Source: Alphaproteobacteria bacterium (GTDB lineage: Bacteria > Pseudomonadota > Alphaproteobacteria > Rickettsiales > JAFLCR01). From it: a stretch of 7,756 nt of DNA. A program made the position numbers and the translations under genes. This document shows positions 5,988 to 7,756 of this stretch, in pieces; the first letter of the stretch is position 1, and the number at the start of each line of letters is the position of its first letter. The DNA lies in NCBI GenBank assembly GCA_017302755.1, contig JAFLCR010000112.1:1-7756 (forward strand), written 5' to 3'. The notes below the pieces were generated by a model, which saw only the letters and a program-made list of their open reading frames with translations, was not told the DNA's origin and searched no databases.

Positions 5988-5999
5988 AAGATGAGAAAA

Positions 6000-6028
6000 A
6001 TATGACAGGCGAATCACTGTCTTTTCAA
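6000..6028 (-). promoter_or_regulatory. candidate promoter of the asparaginase-like gene
   Basis: On the minus strand TTGAAA (6023-6028) overlaps the cimA stop codon and is followed, after 17 bases, by TCATAT (6000-6005). Spacing is ideal but the -10 is a partial match. If used, transcription would begin near 5993, just before the palindrome at 5969-5987. Confidence 0.4.
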
Positions 6029-7623
6029 GCGGCTTTGCGGCCCGCCTCGGACTCCAGCAGGCAGGTGACCAGGCTATCGTGAAGAGCCAGGAAGGAGGCG
6101 TCCAGGATGTTCGCCGACACGCCGACCGTGTTCCAGCTCCTCCCCTCGCCGTCCATGCTTTCGATCATCACCCGGGTGACGGCGCGGGTGCCGTCACCGG
6201 AATTGAGGATGCGCACCTTGTAATCCACCAGACGGACGTCTTTTAATTGCGGATAATCGCGCGAGAGGGATTTGCGAAGCGCGCGGTCGAGCGCGTTCAC
6301 AGGGCCGTTGCCTTCGGCGACGGTCATGATGATGTCGCCGGAGAGATCCACCTTGATGCTCGCTTCGGAAAGCGAGTGCTGCGCGCCTTTGGCGTCGAAG
6401 CGGCTTTCGTCGATCACGCGGTAGCTGATGACTTTGAAATATTCAGGGACATAATCGAGCAGGCGTTTGGCGAGCAGGGCGAAGCTCGCATCGGCGCCTT
6501 CATAGGCATACCCCTGCGACTCGCGCTCCTTCACCAGCGCCACCAGCTCGGCCAGGCGCGGATGGTCGGAGGGAATCGCCATGCCGAGGTCGGCGAGGCG
6601 CGTGAGCACGTTTGTCTTACCCGCCTTGTCAGAAATCAGAACCTGGCGCTGATTACCCACGCTTGCGGGATCGACATGCTCATAGAACGACGAATCCTTC
6701 GCCACCGCGGAAGCATGCAGCCCGCCCTTGTGCGCGAAGGCCGCGCTGCCCACGTAAGGCGCGTGCGGATTGGAGGCGCGATTGAGCTTATCATCGAGAA
6801 AGCGGGACGCTTGCGCAAGCTTCGGCAGATCGGCTTTGGCGAGGCTTGTCTCGAAACCCATCTTCAGCACCAGCGTCGGAATAAGGCTCACCAGGTTCGC
6901 ATTACCGCAGCGCTCGCCCACGCCGTTGATCGTGCCCTGCACTTGGCGCACGCCCGCGCGCACCGCCGCCAGCGAGTTCGCCACCGCGTTGCCGGTGTCG
7001 TCGTGGCAATGGATGCCGAGCTTCTCGCCGGGGATGTGTTTGGTGATCGCGCCCACGATTTCTTCGATCTCGTGCGGCAACGTGCCGCCGTTGGTGTCGC
7101 ACAGCACGATCCACCGCGCACCGGCGGCGAAGGCGGCCTGGAGCACTTTCAGCGTGTAATCGGGGTTCGCTTTGTAGCCGTCGAAGCAATGCTCGGCGTC
7201 GAAGATCGCCTCACGGTTCGCTTTCGCCACGCGGGTCAGCGAATCAGTGATCATCGCCAGGTTTTCGTCGAGGCTTACCTCCAGCGCTTTTTCCACCTGC
7301 GCGTCCCACGCCTTGCCGACCAGGCAGATCGCGCCAGCGGTGGTGGAAAGCAGGTCGGTGAGACCGGGGTCGTTGTCGGCGCTGCGGCCCGCGCGGCGCG
7401 TCATGCCGAAGGCGGAAAGTTTGGCGCGGGAGAATTTCGGCGCGGCGCGGAAGAACGCGTCATCCACCGGGTTCGCGCCGGGAAAGCCGCCTTCGATGTA
7501 ATCCAGCCCCAGCTTATCGAGCACGCCTGCAATGGCGATCTTATCGGCGACCTGAAAATCGACGCCGCGCGCCTGCGCGCCGACGCGCAGGGTGGAGTCA
7601 TAGAGATAGATGCGCTCGGCCAT
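6025..7623 (-). CDS. cimA: (R)-citramalate synthase (CimA-type)
   Basis: CimA condenses acetyl-CoA and pyruvate to (R)-citramalate, opening a threonine-independent route to 2-oxobutanoate and isoleucine. The 532-residue length fits CimA. The TIM-barrel domain (about 1-280) has YIEGGFPGANP (42-52), DAEHCFDGY (142-150, with the conserved Glu144) and the metal-binding HCHDDTGNA (205-213). GVGERCGNANL (235-245) and HKGGLHASAV (298-307) follow. The C-terminal region (about 400-525) fits the LeuA/CimA regulatory dimer domain, including GPVNALDRALR and GDGTRAVTRV. One oddity: the usual TLRDGxQ motif reads TLRVGAQ, so Val14 replaces the conserved metal-binding Asp. The ATG at 7621-7623 has AGGA five bases upstream. 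The WPG/FPG and GVDF wording favours citramalate synthase over LeuA or homocitrate synthase. Activity is uncertain because of Val14. Confidence 0.9.
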   Translation of the reverse strand: MAERIYLYDSTLRVGAQARGVDFQVADKIAIAGVLDKLGLDYIEGGFPGANPVDDAFFRAAPKFSRAKLSAFGMTRRAGRSADNDPGLTDLLSTTAGAICLVGKAWDAQVEKALEVSLDENLAMITDSLTRVAKANREAIFDAEHCFDGYKANPDYTLKVLQAAFAAGARWIVLCDTNGGTLPHEIEEIVGAITKHIPGEKLGIHCHDDTGNAVANSLAAVRAGVRQVQGTINGVGERCGNANLVSLIPTLVLKMGFETSLAKADLPKLAQASRFLDDKLNRASNPHAPYVGSAAFAHKGGLHASAVAKDSSFYEHVDPASVGNQRQVLISDKAGKTNVLTRLADLGMAIPSDHPRLAELVALVKERESQGYAYEGADASFALLAKRLLDYVPEYFKVISYRVIDESRFDAKGAQHSLSEASIKVDLSGDIIMTVAEGNGPVNALDRALRKSLSRDYPQLKDVRLVDYKVRILNSGDGTRAVTRVMIESMDGEGRSWNTVGVSANILDASFLALHDSLVTCLLESEAGRKAA

Positions 7624-7628
7624 GAAAA

Positions 7629-7632
7629 TCCT
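7629..7632 (-). promoter_or_regulatory. ribosome binding site of cimA
   Basis: AGGA on the minus strand lies five bases before the ATG at 7621-7623 and confirms this start, which places the YDSTLR motif near the N-terminus as expected in the family. Confidence 0.65.
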
Positions 7633-7650
7633 GATTCTTGAAGGGGCTGT

Positions 7651-7679
7651 TATCGTGACAGGAAAAACGGAAGCGTCAA
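7651..7679 (-). promoter_or_regulatory. candidate promoter of cimA
   Basis: On the minus strand TTGACG (7674-7679) and ACGATA (7651-7656) are 17 bases apart. The -35 is good and the -10 weak. The start would fall near 7644, giving a leader of about 20 bases. No leader peptide rich in branched-chain residues or attenuator hairpin is visible in the available sequence. Confidence 0.4.
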
Positions 7680-7756
7680 TGGAATCCGGGGGTTGTGCGT
7701 GCAGAAAATTTCACTAAGCTTATGCTAACAATAAAAATATGGAACATTCCGGCGTA

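Noticed and set aside
6247..7641. Plus-strand open frame of 464 codons opposite cimA
   Set aside because: The strand opposite carries an unmistakable citramalate synthase; the antisense translation has no recognisable domain.
7739..7756. ATG followed by five open codons at the right edge (MEHSGV), possibly a gene divergent from cimA
   Set aside because: Only six codons are visible, there is no Shine-Dalgarno, and promoter spacing is poor; it cannot be supported from this window.

Overview
The window looks like chromosomal DNA of a GC-rich alphaproteobacterium. The main evidence is an S4 protein of the Cys-less alphaproteobacterial type, an alphaproteobacterial-style citramalate synthase, and a TrmJ gene close to rpsD, which I recall from other alphaproteobacteria. 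This is pattern recognition from protein sequence, not a database placement. Coding density is high, no intergenic gap exceeds about 210 bp, and I see no rRNA, tRNA, CRISPR array, transposase or phage gene.

Layout, left to right: (1) 1-261 (+) is the end of purC (purine synthesis). (2) 268-792 (-) is a small lysine/alanine-rich hypothetical protein, tail-to-tail with purC. (3) 793-961 is a gap with a dispersed-repeat-like hairpin and a strong intrinsic terminator for rpsD. (4) 962-1579 (-) is rpsD, with a good sigma70-type promoter and a hairpin leader in 1580-1680. (5) 1787-2701 (-) is an unrecognised 304-residue protein. Its His, Asn, Gln and Cys fall in an order recalling CE-clan (Ulp1/YopJ) cysteine proteases or acetyltransferases. 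(6) 2798-3565 (-) is trmJ, a tRNA ribose methyltransferase. (7) 3629-5377 (+), divergent from trmJ, is a 582-residue protein with an N-terminal Nudix domain and about 400 residues I do not recognise. (8) 5378-5953 (-) is a single-domain asparaginase-like protein whose stop codon abuts that of the Nudix gene. (9) 6025-7623 (-) is a citramalate synthase (cimA-type) in which the metal-binding Asp of the TLRDG motif reads as Val. (10) 7624-7756 is the cimA upstream region.

The recognised genes are housekeeping: purine synthesis, translation, tRNA modification, and branched-chain or other amino-acid metabolism. The three accessory proteins (174, 304 and 582 residues) sit between them. trmJ, the 304-residue gene and rpsD lie on one strand, but the gaps of 96 and 207 bp, with a strong promoter directly before rpsD, suggest separate transcripts. 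cimA and the asparaginase-like gene are on one strand 71 bp apart, with a candidate promoter and a perfect palindrome between them.

Most worth a second look are the Asp-to-Val change in the citramalate synthase, the possible CE-clan effector-like protein, and the Nudix fusion. I found no clear multi-gene novel system.
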